64,000 nucleotides of DNA from JAIBJN01 sp963811635 (lineage in GTDB: Bacteria; Actinomycetota; Thermoleophilia; Gaiellales; Gaiellaceae), in assembly GCA_963811635.1 (NCBI GenBank), contig CAWESB010000002.1, positions 109,371 through 173,370 of the forward strand, written 5' to 3'. The notes under the pieces were generated by a model, which saw only the letters and a list, made by a program, of their open reading frames with translations, did not search any database and had not been told where the DNA came from. Both the position numbers and the translations under genes were made by a program. Position 1 is the first letter of the stretch. The number at the start of each line of letters is the position of its first letter. Shown piece after piece: positions 18,662 through 27,097 of this stretch.

Positions 18662-19476
18662 GCTCGGCCCGGCTCAACGGCATCGACATCGCGTACGACG
18701 CGGCCGGCGACGGCCCCGCGGTCGTCCTCCTTCATGCAGGCGTCGGCGACCGCAGGCTCTGGGATGACCAGGCGGACGCGCTCGCCGAGCGCTACCGCGT
18801 CGTCCGGCCCGACGCGCGCGGCTTCGGCGAGACGCCGCTCCCGGGCGGGCCGTTCTCCTACGTCGAGGACGTCCGCGCCCTCGTCGACCACCTCGGGCTC
18901 GGCCCGGTGGCGCTCGTGGGCAACTCCTTCGGCGGGCGGATCGCGATCGACGTCACGCTCACCCACCCGGACCTGGTGCGGGCGCTCGTCCTCGTCGCGC
19001 CAGGGCTCGGCGGCTTCGAGGGCTCGCCCGAGCTGGACGCCTTCGACGAGGAGGAGGACGCCCTGCTCGACGCGGGCAGGATCGAAGAGGCCGTCGAGCT
19101 CAATCTGCGCACGTGGCTGGACGGCGACGGGCGGGGCCCCGCGCCGGTGCCGCCGGAGGTGCGGGAACACGTCGCCGCCATGCAGCGCAACTCGTTCGAG
19201 GTGATCGTCGCCGCCTACGAGCGGACGCCCGAGCCCGGCCCGGTGGCCTGGGCCGATCCCCCGGCCGCGACCCGGCTCGGCGAGATCTCGGCGCCGACAC
19301 TCGTGGCCGGTTGCGCGCACGACCAGCCGGACTTCCGCCGGCTCGCCGAGCTCGTCGCGGCCGGCATCACGGGTGCGGAGCACGTCACGCTTCGGACCGC
19401 GCACCTCCCGAGCGTCGAGCAGCCGGAGGAGCTGAACCGGCTTCTCCTCGGCTTTCTCGCGGCGCACGGCGCCTGA
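18658..19476 (+). CDS. Alpha/beta hydrolase
   Basis: About 272 residues of alpha/beta-hydrolase fold. The oxyanion region is VVLLHAGVGD, the nucleophile elbow VGNSFGG places Ser at residue 90, and the C-terminal TAHLPSVEQPEELNRLL supplies the catalytic His. The first fold residues (SARLNGIDIAYD) begin right after the upstream stop and there is no ATG/GTG/TTG nearby. A CTG at 18658 overlapping that stop (CTGA) is the best candidate; otherwise GTG 18595 inside the upstream gene must be used. The substrate is unknown; 3-oxoadipate enol-lactonase-like enzymes are among the relatives. Confidence 0.78.
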   Translation: MSSARLNGIDIAYDAAGDGPAVVLLHAGVGDRRLWDDQADALAERYRVVRPDARGFGETPLPGGPFSYVEDVRALVDHLGLGPVALVGNSFGGRIAIDVTLTHPDLVRALVLVAPGLGGFEGSPELDAFDEEEDALLDAGRIEEAVELNLRTWLDGDGRGPAPVPPEVREHVAAMQRNSFEVIVAAYERTPEPGPVAWADPPAATRLGEISAPTLVAGCAHDQPDFRRLAELVAAGITGAEHVTLRTAHLPSVEQPEELNRLLLGFLAAHGA

Positions 19477-19513
19477 GGGCACCGTATGCTCACGAAAACC
19501 GATGGAGGTGGGA

Positions 19514-19726
19514 ATGGGTTTCCTCGACAAGCTTCTCGGACGCGACAAGAAGGACGAGCCGGCCGCGACGCCCGAGCCGGCCGCGACGGCCGAGCCGGCC
19601 AAGCCGGCGGATGACCTGCAGCCGCACGGCTCGGACGAAGACGACGCCTCAGAACTGACACACGACGAGCAGCGGCTGGACGACGTCCGCGAAGACCTGC
19701 TCCGCAAAGAAGGGTGGGGGAACTAG
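19514..19726 (+). CDS. Small charged protein, 70 aa
   Basis: It begins MGFLDKLLGRDKKDE, an amphipathic membrane-binding-like helix. A Pro/Ala/Glu-rich linker with three repeats of PEPAA/AEPAK (about residues 16-34) and an acidic helical tail follow. GGAGGT ends 4 nt before ATG 19514, favouring it over ATG 19502. Proteins starting 'MGFLDKLLG' are common in actinobacteria, but I cannot name a function. It is convergent with the flippase-like gene 9 nt away. Confidence 0.65.
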   Translation: MGFLDKLLGRDKKDEPAATPEPAATAEPAKPADDLQPHGSDEDDASELTHDEQRLDDVREDLLRKEGWGN

Positions 19727-19735
19727 AGCGGCCGC

Positions 19736-20770
19736 CTAGGCGATCCGCTCGACCCGCTCGTCCTCGTCCACGTCCAGATCGGTCACCTCGGGCATCCGCT
19801 TCAGCATCGCGAAGGTGAAGCCTTCGCGCGCAAGGAAGATGAAGCCGAGCCCGAGGCCGACTGACGCCTCGATCGCCTGCAGGCCGATCCCGAAGACGAC
19901 GCCGTGCCCGTAGTTGACGCCGTACGGCAGGAGCGCGGCGGCGACGGCAGCCTGGACCAGGCCGATGTTCCCGGGCCAGAACGGGAAGATCATGACGACG
20001 TTCATGACAACGAGGACGAGAGCGGCCGCCTCGATTGACGGGTTGATCCCGAACGCGAGCAGCGTCGTGTAGACGGCGAAGAGCTGCGCCGTCCAGCCGA
20101 CGAGCTGGAAAAAGAGCGCCTTGAGGGCCGGCGCCGGCCGGCGGAGCACGGTCAGCCCCCGCCGGGCCATGTGCAGGACGCGGCGGACCGAGCCCAGCTC
20201 CTCAGAGAGCGGCCGGTGGTGGCGTCGGGCGACCAGGAAGCCGGCGAGCAGCAGCCCGAGCCCGACGCCGATCACGACCGCGAGCACGGGCTGGGCCCAC
20301 TCCGGGACCGGCGCGACGTAGAGGGTGAAGAGGACGAGGATGACCGCCGCGACGACATCGAAGAGCCGATGGGCGAAGACGGTCCCGACGACAGCCGCCC
20401 AGACGCCCGGCCGCCGCTTGACGTGACGGGTGACGACAGCCACTCGGGCGAGCTCGCCGACCCGGCCCGGGAGCGCCGCATTCCCGAGGAGCCCGATGCA
20501 GAACGCCGAGAAGACCGTTCGGCGCCGGGGCCAGGGCGGCAGGATCGCCTGCTTCAGAATGATGTTCCACGCGTGCGCGCGGACGATCACCGAGAAGAGG
20601 TTGATCAGGACGGCCGCGACGATCCACTTCCACTCGACGGCGCGGAACGCCCGCTCGACCGGGCCGGGGTCCGGTCCGCGCCAGACGGCCAGCCCGACAA
20701 GACCCGCGATCGGGACGAGGACGACGATCAGGCGGCCGACGCGGCTCCGAGGCAGCCGGATCCTGCTCAC
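19736..20770 (-). CDS. Flippase-like (LPG synthase TM) membrane protein
   Basis: A 344-residue membrane protein with about eight helices in the UPF0104/AglD-like group. Conserved blocks are VRAHAWNIILKQ, GLLGNAALPGRVGELARVAV (residues about 93-112, the N-x-x-P-G-R/x-G-E signature) and NVVMIFPFWPGNIGLVQAA. Such proteins sit with glycosyltransferases and probably handle lipid-linked glycans. GTG 20770 overlaps the glycosyltransferase stop (GTGA), so both act together. Longer in-frame sequence upstream is a shadow of the glycosyltransferase. Its C-terminus ends in an acidic tail (DLDVDEDERVE). Confidence 0.82.
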   Translation of the reverse strand: MSRIRLPRSRVGRLIVVLVPIAGLVGLAVWRGPDPGPVERAFRAVEWKWIVAAVLINLFSVIVRAHAWNIILKQAILPPWPRRRTVFSAFCIGLLGNAALPGRVGELARVAVVTRHVKRRPGVWAAVVGTVFAHRLFDVVAAVILVLFTLYVAPVPEWAQPVLAVVIGVGLGLLLAGFLVARRHHRPLSEELGSVRRVLHMARRGLTVLRRPAPALKALFFQLVGWTAQLFAVYTTLLAFGINPSIEAAALVLVVMNVVMIFPFWPGNIGLVQAAVAAALLPYGVNYGHGVVFGIGLQAIEASVGLGLGFIFLAREGFTFAMLKRMPEVTDLDVDEDERVERIA

Positions 20771-21915
20771 GCCGCCGCCCTCACCGCCCGCGCAGGCACC
20801 GTCAGTCGCTCGTAGACCTCGACGAGCTGCGCAGCGATGTGCTCCCAGGAGTAGGCCTCCGCCGCCTTGCGCGCGCAGACCCCGAAGGCGCGCCGCCGCT
20901 CCTCGTCCTCGAGCAGCTGGATCACGGCGTCCGCCAGCGCCGCCGAGTCGCCCGGCGGGACGAGGATGCCGGTCTCGTCGTGGTCGGCGACCTGGGCGTA
21001 GCCCTCGATGTCCGACGCGACGACCGGCGTCGCGCACGCGAACGCGCGGGTGAGCACCATCCCGAAGCTCTCGCCGCCGAGCGAGGGCGCGACCAGCAGG
21101 CTGGACGCCTGCAGCTCGGCGGTGAGCTCGTCCTCGTCCAGCCCCCCGAGGAGGTCGATGCCCTCCAGCGAGAAGCCCTGCCGGCGCGCGAGCCAGCGGA
21201 CGGAGAGAGGATCGGCGCCGACCTGGCGGAGGCGGGCGCCCGTGCGCTTGTGGATCTCCGGCCAGGCGCGCAGGAGGACCGGCAGGCCCTTGCGCGGCTC
21301 GTTGCGGCCGATGAAGACGACGTTCCCGTTGCGGCCGCCCGGATCGGCGGTCGGCGGCAGGTCGATCCCGTTGGGGATCACCTGGAACGGACCGCCGATG
21401 TGCGGCTCCGCGGCGCGGCGGGCCGCCTCCGAGACGGCGATGCGCTGGTCGATCCGGCTCCCGAGGGCGCCCCACAGCACCCTTCCGACCGGATACCAGC
21501 CGAGGCGGTCACCCGCCGAGTGGCAGGTGGCGACGATCGGGCAGGGCGCCGTCGCGAGCGTGAACGACGAGAGGATCGGCGCGTAGGGCTCGTGCACGTG
21601 CACGACGTCGAACTGCTCCTGCTCCCAGATCCGCCGCATGCGCATCATCGACTGCGGGCTGAGGATGATGTTCGGCAAGGACGCGTTCGCCGGGACGATC
21701 ACGGACCGGCCGACCGGAATGACGTATTCGGGCGGCCGCGTGTGCCGTCCCTGCTTGGGGTGCAGGAGCCAGGTGAGGCGCCCGGGCGGGTCGTGACCCA
21801 TGATGATGCGCGCGTCGTGGCCGAGCCGGCGCAGCGCCCGCGCCTGGTGGTCAGCGTGCTCCTGGACCCCTCCCCAGAAGGACCAGGAGTAGGGAACGAC
21901 GATGCCTACCTTCAC
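20767..21915 (-). CDS. GT4 glycosyltransferase, PimA-like
   Basis: A 382-residue GT-B glycosyltransferase. The N-terminal MKVGIVVPYSWSFWGGVQEH resembles the PimA 'PGGVQxHV' loop that binds the acceptor phosphate. FDVVHVHEPYAPI and VVFIGRNEPRKGLPVLLRAW are the donor-domain entry. The C-terminal APSLGGESFGMVLTRAFACA contains the E-x7-E motif of GT4. PimA mannosylates phosphatidylinositol; that substrate is a reasonable guess but not proven. The operon partner is the flippase-like membrane protein, which suggests synthesis and translocation of a glycolipid. Confidence 0.82.
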   Translation of the reverse strand: MKVGIVVPYSWSFWGGVQEHADHQARALRRLGHDARIIMGHDPPGRLTWLLHPKQGRHTRPPEYVIPVGRSVIVPANASLPNIILSPQSMMRMRRIWEQEQFDVVHVHEPYAPILSSFTLATAPCPIVATCHSAGDRLGWYPVGRVLWGALGSRIDQRIAVSEAARRAAEPHIGGPFQVIPNGIDLPPTADPGGRNGNVVFIGRNEPRKGLPVLLRAWPEIHKRTGARLRQVGADPLSVRWLARRQGFSLEGIDLLGGLDEDELTAELQASSLLVAPSLGGESFGMVLTRAFACATPVVASDIEGYAQVADHDETGILVPPGDSAALADAVIQLLEDEERRRAFGVCARKAAEAYSWEHIAAQLVEVYERLTVPARAVRAAA

Positions 21916-21955
21916 GCTGCAAACCCTACCCGCCCCGCCTGATTAGACTCGCTCC

Positions 21956-23155
21956 GTGATCAAGAGGGCGAAGCGGTTCGACCCGATCCGGGGGTTCGGG
22001 ATCGACCGGGTGGCCGCCGCGGCCGACCAGCCGGCCCGCGCGAACCCGGCCTGGCCGGTCCTCCGCATGGAGAACCTCGACACGAACCTGCCGCTGCCGC
22101 CCGAGGCGATCGGCGTCACCTCCAGGAGCCTGGAGACCCCCGAGGCGAACAGCTGGCTCCCGTTCACGGGCGACATCCACCTCCGCGAGGCGATCGCGGC
22201 CTTCCTCGCGAGCCGGACCGGCCACCCCTACGACCCCGAGCGCGAGATCGTCATCACGTGCGGCGGCATGGAGGGGCTCCTGAACGCCCTGCTCGTGACC
22301 GTCGACCCTGGCGACGAGGTGATCGTCACCGATCCGACCTACGCGGGGATCGTCAACCGCGTCCACCTCGCCGGGGGGATCCCGAAGCTCGTCCCCTTCC
22401 GCGTCGAGGGCGGCGAATGGCGGCTCGACCGCGAGGCCCTCGTCGAGTCGGTCGGCGAGCAGACGACCGGGATGATGCTGATGAGCCCGTCGATGCCCTC
22501 CGGCGGCACCTTCGACCAGGACGACTGGACGCTCGTCTGCGATCTCTGCCGCGACCGCGACCTCTTCCTCATCTACGACGCGGCGATGGAGGCCCTGCTC
22601 TTCGACGGGCGGGCGCTCATCCACCCGCTCCACTTCGACGGCATGGCCGAGCGCACGATCGTCGTCGGCTCCCTCTCGAAGGAGCACCGGATGATCGGCT
22701 GGCGCGTCGGCTGGGTCGCCGGCCCCGCCGAGACGATCGAGGACGCCGGCTGGGCGCACGTCTACAACACGACCTGCCCGGTCGGCCTCGCGCGCGCCGC
22801 CGGCGCCGCCGTGCTGCGCGGGCAGCAGAACCACGTCGCCGACTGCGTCGCCGAGCTCGAGCGCCGCCGGAACGTGATGCTCGTCGGGCTCCCGGACTGG
22901 CCGTTCGTGCGGCCGGGTGGCGGCTGGTCGCTCCTCCTCGACGTGGCCGAGCTCGGCTTCGACGCGCCGACCGCGTCACGACTGCTGCTCGAGGAGAGCT
23001 CGATCGCGGCGACGGCGATGGTCGGCTGGGGCGGCCCCGTCGCCGAGCGCCACGTGCGCTTCGTCTTCAGCGCCGAGCCGCTCGACCAGATCGAGACGAT
23101 CCCGCGGCGCCTCGCGGGCGGCACGCTGGCCGCCGCGGTCGGGAACCGGGGCTAG
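21956..23155 (+). CDS. Class I/II aminotransferase (PLP)
   Basis: A 399-residue fold-type I aminotransferase. The PLP-binding lysine is Lys242 in VVGSLSKEHRMIGWRVGW. SRTGHPYDPEREIVITCGG binds the cofactor phosphate region, and YDAAMEALLFDG contains the aspartate that pairs with the pyridine nitrogen. The C-terminal ERHVRFVFSAEPLDQIE has the substrate-binding Arg. GTG 21956 is the start. It is 6 nt upstream of the adenosine-deaminase-like gene, implying a joint catabolic or salvage role, but the amino donor is not clear. Confidence 0.86.
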   Translation: MIKRAKRFDPIRGFGIDRVAAAADQPARANPAWPVLRMENLDTNLPLPPEAIGVTSRSLETPEANSWLPFTGDIHLREAIAAFLASRTGHPYDPEREIVITCGGMEGLLNALLVTVDPGDEVIVTDPTYAGIVNRVHLAGGIPKLVPFRVEGGEWRLDREALVESVGEQTTGMMLMSPSMPSGGTFDQDDWTLVCDLCRDRDLFLIYDAAMEALLFDGRALIHPLHFDGMAERTIVVGSLSKEHRMIGWRVGWVAGPAETIEDAGWAHVYNTTCPVGLARAAGAAVLRGQQNHVADCVAELERRRNVMLVGLPDWPFVRPGGGWSLLLDVAELGFDAPTASRLLLEESSIAATAMVGWGGPVAERHVRFVFSAEPLDQIETIPRRLAGGTLAAAVGNRG

Positions 23156-23161
23156 ACGGAC

Positions 23162-24190
23162 GTGCCCGAGAGCCGCGCCCTCGTCGACGAGCTGAGCCGC
23201 GGGGGCCTGGCCGAGCTGCACACGCACCTGGGCGGCTCGGTCGACCCCGCCGTCATGTGGACGCTCGCGCACGAGCAGGGGATCGCGCTCCCGGTGAAGG
23301 ACTACTGGGACTTCGTCGAGCTGGTCACCGTCGACCCCCGCGGCGTCAAGGGCCTCCCCGAGCTCGACGCCATCTACAAGTGGACCGAGCTGATCCAGTC
23401 GAGCCCGCTGGCGGTCGAGCGCTCGGTGCACGGCGCCATCGGAGGCGCATACCGCACCCAGAACATCACGACGCTCGAGCTCCGCTTCAACCCGATGAAG
23501 CGCAACCGCGGCGGCGAGCGCGACCTCGACCACATCATCATGGCCGCCTCCCGCGGCCTCGACAAAGCGCGTCTCGAGTACCCGAAGGTGCGCGCCGGCC
23601 TGATCCTGATGATGGACCGCACCTTCACCCAGGACCAGAACGGGATCATCGTCGAGAAGGCGATCCGCTACTCGGACCGCGGCGTCGTCGGCGTCGACAT
23701 CGCCGGCCCGCGGCCGAACGGCGGCCGCTACGCCTACCGCGACCTCGTGCCCCTCGTCGAGGAGGCGCGCGCGGGCGGCCTGGGCGTGACGATCCACGTC
23801 GGCGAGGAGGGCGGGCAGCACGGGATCGAGGAGATCGGCGAGGTCGTCGAGCACCTCCGCCCCGACCGGATCGGCCACGGCATCCTGGCGGCGAAGGACG
23901 AGGAGACGATGCGCGTCCTCCGCGAGCAGGAGACCGTCCTCGAGATCTGCCCCAGCTCCAACCTCCTCACCGGCGCGCTCGCGGACGAGGACGAGCTCAA
24001 GGAGACGGTGCGCTCCTTCGCCGACCGCGGCGTCGCGTTCACGATCGCCACGGACGGCCCGGAGATGATGCAGACGCACCTCCGCGACGAGCTCGCGCTC
24101 CTGCTCCGCATCGAGGCCCTCGTGCCCGAGGAGGTCAGCGCGGTCAACGCGCGCGGGCACTCGGCGGCCTTCGTACCTCCAAGGGCGTAG
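23162..24190 (+). CDS. Adenosine deaminase-like amidohydrolase, altered active site
   Basis: A 342-residue TIM-barrel amidohydrolase. The metal motif HTHLGGS is at residues 20-26, the third ligand/acid region is TIHVGEEGG, and SSNLLTGAL and FTIATDGPEMMQTHL follow. Classical adenosine/AMP deaminases have Asp-Asp in the last block, but here it is Asp298-Gly299. The metal ligand is kept and the substrate-orienting Asp is lost, so the substrate may not be adenosine. The gene ends with an abrupt FVPPRA, just before the apparent boundary of the accessory island. It is 6 nt downstream of the aminotransferase. Confidence 0.8.
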   Translation: MPESRALVDELSRGGLAELHTHLGGSVDPAVMWTLAHEQGIALPVKDYWDFVELVTVDPRGVKGLPELDAIYKWTELIQSSPLAVERSVHGAIGGAYRTQNITTLELRFNPMKRNRGGERDLDHIIMAASRGLDKARLEYPKVRAGLILMMDRTFTQDQNGIIVEKAIRYSDRGVVGVDIAGPRPNGGRYAYRDLVPLVEEARAGGLGVTIHVGEEGGQHGIEEIGEVVEHLRPDRIGHGILAAKDEETMRVLREQETVLEICPSSNLLTGALADEDELKETVRSFADRGVAFTIATDGPEMMQTHLRDELALLLRIEALVPEEVSAVNARGHSAAFVPPRA

Positions 24191-24432
24191 CGCGCTATAG
24201 GGCAACGAGGGAAGTCCGAGGAGCCCGCCAGGCGTTCGAATCCCGTATGCGCCTCTCGACTCCCTTTCGTAGAGCGGAATCCGCATGAATACTCGGGCGG
24301 TGCGTGCGAGGGAAGCGGCCGAACGCGGTGCGGTGCTGTCCTGGGTGCCGCCCTCAGAATTCGCCTAACTAGACAACGGTCGGTCAGGGAGGAAGACCTG
24401 CAGGTCGAGCATTGACGTGCGACGATGCCGCC
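24191..24432. other. Island left flank, no gene
   Basis: No reading frame here is supportable. At 24236-24247 the sequence GTTCGAATCCC looks like a tRNA T-loop remnant, but the flanking arms do not pair as a T-stem. It could mark an integration scar; this is weak. Base composition becomes less GC-extreme from here to about 31.5 kb. Confidence 0.35.
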
Positions 24433-25461
24433 GTGGCCTACTACATCAACCTTTTCACCGCAGAAACCTGGCGCGAGCTCGAGAGAACGCCAAGTTCGCG
24501 TACACGGGCCATCGCGAAGGTGCTCGCAACCGTACGAAGGTCACGCCCGGAGACATCTTCCTCTGCTACGTCACGAAGACCTCGGCGATGCGTCGGGGCG
24601 GAGAAGGTCGCAAGTGACGTCTACGAGATCGAACATGAGGAAGATCGGACGTGGGCAAGTGGCCTGTATCCCGTCCGGTTCAAGACCGAGCTCATCGTGA
24701 GGGTGCCGGTCGAGATGGGTGTCCGACTCGACGAGATACGCGAGAACGCAGAAGACCCAGCCCTATGGAGTTGGGTCTATCGCAACTCGGTCAACGAGGT
24801 GCCCCAACACGACGGCGACTGGATCATGGCGCGGCTTGCCGAGATCGAGCCGAAGCTCGGCCCCGAGGATCCCGAACCCGGCGAGTCAGACGCACCCGCG
24901 CTCGACCAGCCTGACGAGGAGGAGGTCGCGCCTCGGCGCGACACCCGACATGCGGAGATTCAGGCGAAGCTCGTCATCCTCGGCAAAGACCTCGGCTTGG
25001 ACGTGTGGGTCGCGAGGAATGACCGCAACGTCGTCCACGGGGACGTGCGGCTTGGCGACCTCAGCGTCGAGGCGCTTCCGCCCGGGCTAACGGAAGACGC
25101 GCGGCGCAGGATCGCCCTCATCGACGTGCTCTGGATCAGGCGGAACAGTTATGTCGCCGCCTTCGAGATCGAGGCGACGACCTCGATCCTGTCGGGTCTG
25201 GCGCGGATGGGAGACCTGATCGCGATGATCCCCGACCTCGACGTCCCCCTCTTCATCGTCGCTCCCGAGGCGAGGCGAGAGAAAGTCTTCGACGAAGTCA
25301 AGCGGCCTCTGTTCAGTCTTGGTCTCGAGCGGCCGCTAGATACGCGTTGCCGTTTCATCTCGTTCGAGGCCCTAACGGCCGACCTTGAGAGCCTCGGGAG
25401 CCGCGTGGCTGCCATGGATCCCCGGCGCTATCTCGATGGGTTGGCGGAAGAGGTGCCGTAG
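24433..25461 (+). CDS. EVE-domain protein fused to nuclease-like domain
   Basis: The protein begins AYYINLFTAETWREL and, after a one-base frame change near 24480, continues RENAKFAYTGHREGARNRT, VTPGDIFLCYVTKTSAM. It returns to the first frame near 24590 with VGAEKVASDVYEIE. This order is that of an EVE/PUA-like domain, a reader of modified cytosine. The C-terminal half (about residues 175-340) has RHAEIQAKLVILGKDLGLDV, LIDVLWIRRNSYVAAFEIE and PLFIVAPEARREKVFDE. I recall this arrangement from EVE-nuclease fusions, with Asp...Glu-x-Glu resembling a PD-(D/E)xK core. It probably restricts modified phage DNA (type IV-like). Start GTG 24433 or ATG/TTG-type codons upstream (24412). The two compensating frameshifts must be checked. 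Confidence 0.62.
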   Translation: MAYYINLFTAETWRELERTPSSRTRAIAKVLATVRRSRPETSSSATSRRPRRCVGAEKVASDVYEIEHEEDRTWASGLYPVRFKTELIVRVPVEMGVRLDEIRENAEDPALWSWVYRNSVNEVPQHDGDWIMARLAEIEPKLGPEDPEPGESDAPALDQPDEEEVAPRRDTRHAEIQAKLVILGKDLGLDVWVARNDRNVVHGDVRLGDLSVEALPPGLTEDARRRIALIDVLWIRRNSYVAAFEIEATTSILSGLARMGDLIAMIPDLDVPLFIVAPEARREKVFDEVKRPLFSLGLERPLDTRCRFISFEALTADLESLGSRVAAMDPRRYLDGLAEEVP

Positions 25462-25512
25462 CTCGCGCTCCGATTGACCAGCGGCCCGAACGGTCATACG
25501 TTGCCGTGGAGC

Positions 25513-26499
25513 ATGTCTTTCGGCGACTTCACCAGTGTCTTCAGCAGGGACTTCGTTGTCGGATTTTTCCTCCCCGCGTTTGCCGCACTCTTCGCTCTCT
25601 GGCTCTCAGCGAGTTCGGAGTTCGTTCCAGACCTGCTTGAGCAGCATTCGAAGGCGACCCAACTGCTTATTCTCAGCGGCTCCGCCGTCGTCGTAGGACT
25701 GGCGCTGTCGGGTTTGAGCTACTCCGTCGCACGCTCTTCGAGGGCTATCCGCTGGAGCGTCGGTCGAGCTGGCCCGTCGTCGGGGCTATCTATCGCGGCG
25801 CGATCGCCAACCAGCGCAAGCGTTATGCAGGCTTGTTTCGACCCGCAATGACACCAACGAGCCGGATGAAGCTCGCCAGGACGCGGCGGTGGAACTTGCC
25901 GGGACTTTCCGCCGAGCCGTGAGAGTCTGCTTCCCATGCGGCTCGGTAACGCCATCCGTGCGTTCGAGCAACACTCGAACGTGCTGTGGGGGCTTGACAG
26001 CGTGACGATCTGGCCTCGGATCGAGGCGCTATTGAGCGCTGAGGAACACGAACTCCTTGTGGATGCAAAGGTCAACTTCAATCTGTTTCTCAACGCGGCG
26101 GCCGTCGCGCTCGGAGTCGGCGCTTGCCTTGTCGTCGACCAGGCTGTCGACGCACCGCAGCCCGCGTCGTGGTGGCCGCTTTACGTGTTGCCGTTCGCTC
26201 TTGCGTACGTCTTTTATCGACTCGCTGTAGGCCCGGCCACTGAGTGGGGTGACGCCGTCCGCTCAAGCATCGATCTCCATCGCCTTGAGCTCTACGAGAA
26301 GCTGGGTGTTCGTGCCCCTACCTCGTTCAGGGACGAAAAGGAGATCGCGCTCAGCGTGAACCAGGCGCTGCTCTACAGATACCCGCTCAGTGACGATCTT
26401 TGGCGCTCGCAGACCGACGACGCGGAGAACGAAGGCAAGGGCGAGAGCCGGATACGACGCTGGTTAGGGCTAGGTCGGCGAAAGGAGCGAGAAACGTGA
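25513..26499 (+). pseudogene. Membrane protein of unknown function, multiply frameshifted
   Basis: An apparent single protein of about 330 residues read in four frame segments (breaks near 25736, 25849 and 25934). Two N-terminal helices (FVVGFFLPAFAALFALWL and LLILSGSAVVVGLALSGL) are followed by FEGYPLERRSSWPVVGAIYR and DTNEPDEARQDAAVELAGTF. A C-terminal intact piece from 25936 reads RLGNAIRAFEQHSN, GLDSVTIWPRIEALLS, two more helices and a soluble tail. The sequence on each side of each break looks natural, so these are either errors or recent decay. The family is not named. Its end overlaps the next gene (GTGA). Confidence 0.5.
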
Positions 26500-26675
26500 G
26501 CGAGGACGAGCGCGACCGAGAGGAACAGCGGCGAGAGCAAGAGCGACACCGGCAAGAGATAGAGCGAAAAGAGCGCGAGGAGCTGCGAAGGCACGAGGAG
26601 AAGCGGGAATACCGGGATACGCCACGCTCCCTTCCCGGCAAGCCGGACGTACCGCTCCCAGACGAAGAGGATTGA
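26496..26675 (+). CDS. Charged coiled-coil peptide with LPGKPDVPLP tail
   Basis: 59 residues. Residues 2-40 are almost entirely Glu, Arg, Gln, Lys and His in a helical repeat (EEQRREQERHRQEIERKERE). A 19-residue tail containing LPGKPDVPLP at 46-55 follows. The same decapeptide ends the HU-like protein encoded just downstream. GTG 26496 overlaps the previous stop, so it is translated with the membrane protein. No known family. Confidence 0.6.
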   Translation: MSEDERDREEQRREQERHRQEIERKEREELRRHEEKREYRDTPRSLPGKPDVPLPDEED

Positions 26676-26746
26676 ACGGGATCTTGGAAGGACACTCCGG
26701 GACACGGCCGAGTGATGCTGCCGCTCGATCTTGAGAGGAGTGGTTC

Positions 26747-27076
26747 GTGAACAAGCAGGAAGTTATTGATCGCGTTGCGGAGAAGAGTGGTCTAACCAAG
26801 AGGGACGCTGCAGCTGCCGTAGACGCCTTTCTCGACTCGATCACCGAGGCGCTCAAGAGCGGCGACGCGGTGTCGTTCACCGGCTTCGGCAAGTTCTCTT
26901 CTCAGCAGCGCGCCGCACGCCAAGGCGTGAATCCGCGAACGGGGGAGCGCGTTCAGATCCCGCGCGCGACTGTGCCGAAGTTCTCGGCCGGCAGCTCCCT
27001 CAAACAGGCACTCGGGAGAGAGTCCCGCCTTCCGGGCAAGCCAGACGTGCCGTTGCCAAAAGAGGGCCAAGCCTGA
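26747..27076 (+). CDS. HU/IHF-family DNA-binding protein with extra tail
   Basis: A 109-residue HU-type protein (typical HU is about 90). MNKQEVIDRVAEKSGLTKRD is the first helix pair, GDAVSFTGFGKFSSQQRAAR is the beta-arm base, and GVNPRTGERVQIPRATVPKF is the DNA-intercalating arm with the conserved Pro. Residues 91-109 are an addition carrying LPGKPDVPLP at 95-104. It bends DNA and may package or regulate the island. GTG 26747 is preceded by GAGAGGAG. The chromosomal HU is presumably elsewhere. Confidence 0.85.
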   Translation: MNKQEVIDRVAEKSGLTKRDAAAAVDAFLDSITEALKSGDAVSFTGFGKFSSQQRAARQGVNPRTGERVQIPRATVPKFSAGSSLKQALGRESRLPGKPDVPLPKEGQA

Positions 27077-27097
27077 GGGCCAGGAGAGCCCAGAGCC

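Noticed and set aside
19736..21475. 579-codon fusion of the flippase-like protein with upstream sequence
   Set aside because: The upstream part is the antiframe of the glycosyltransferase; GTG 20770 with a GTGA overlap is the natural start.
24236..24247. tRNA gene suggested by GTTCGAATCCC
   Set aside because: The surrounding bases do not form a T-stem, acceptor stem or anticodon arm. At most a remnant.
22258..24288. 676-codon Arg-rich frame across the aminotransferase and deaminase genes
   Set aside because: It overlaps two well-supported genes in another frame and consists mostly of Arg, Pro and Gly.
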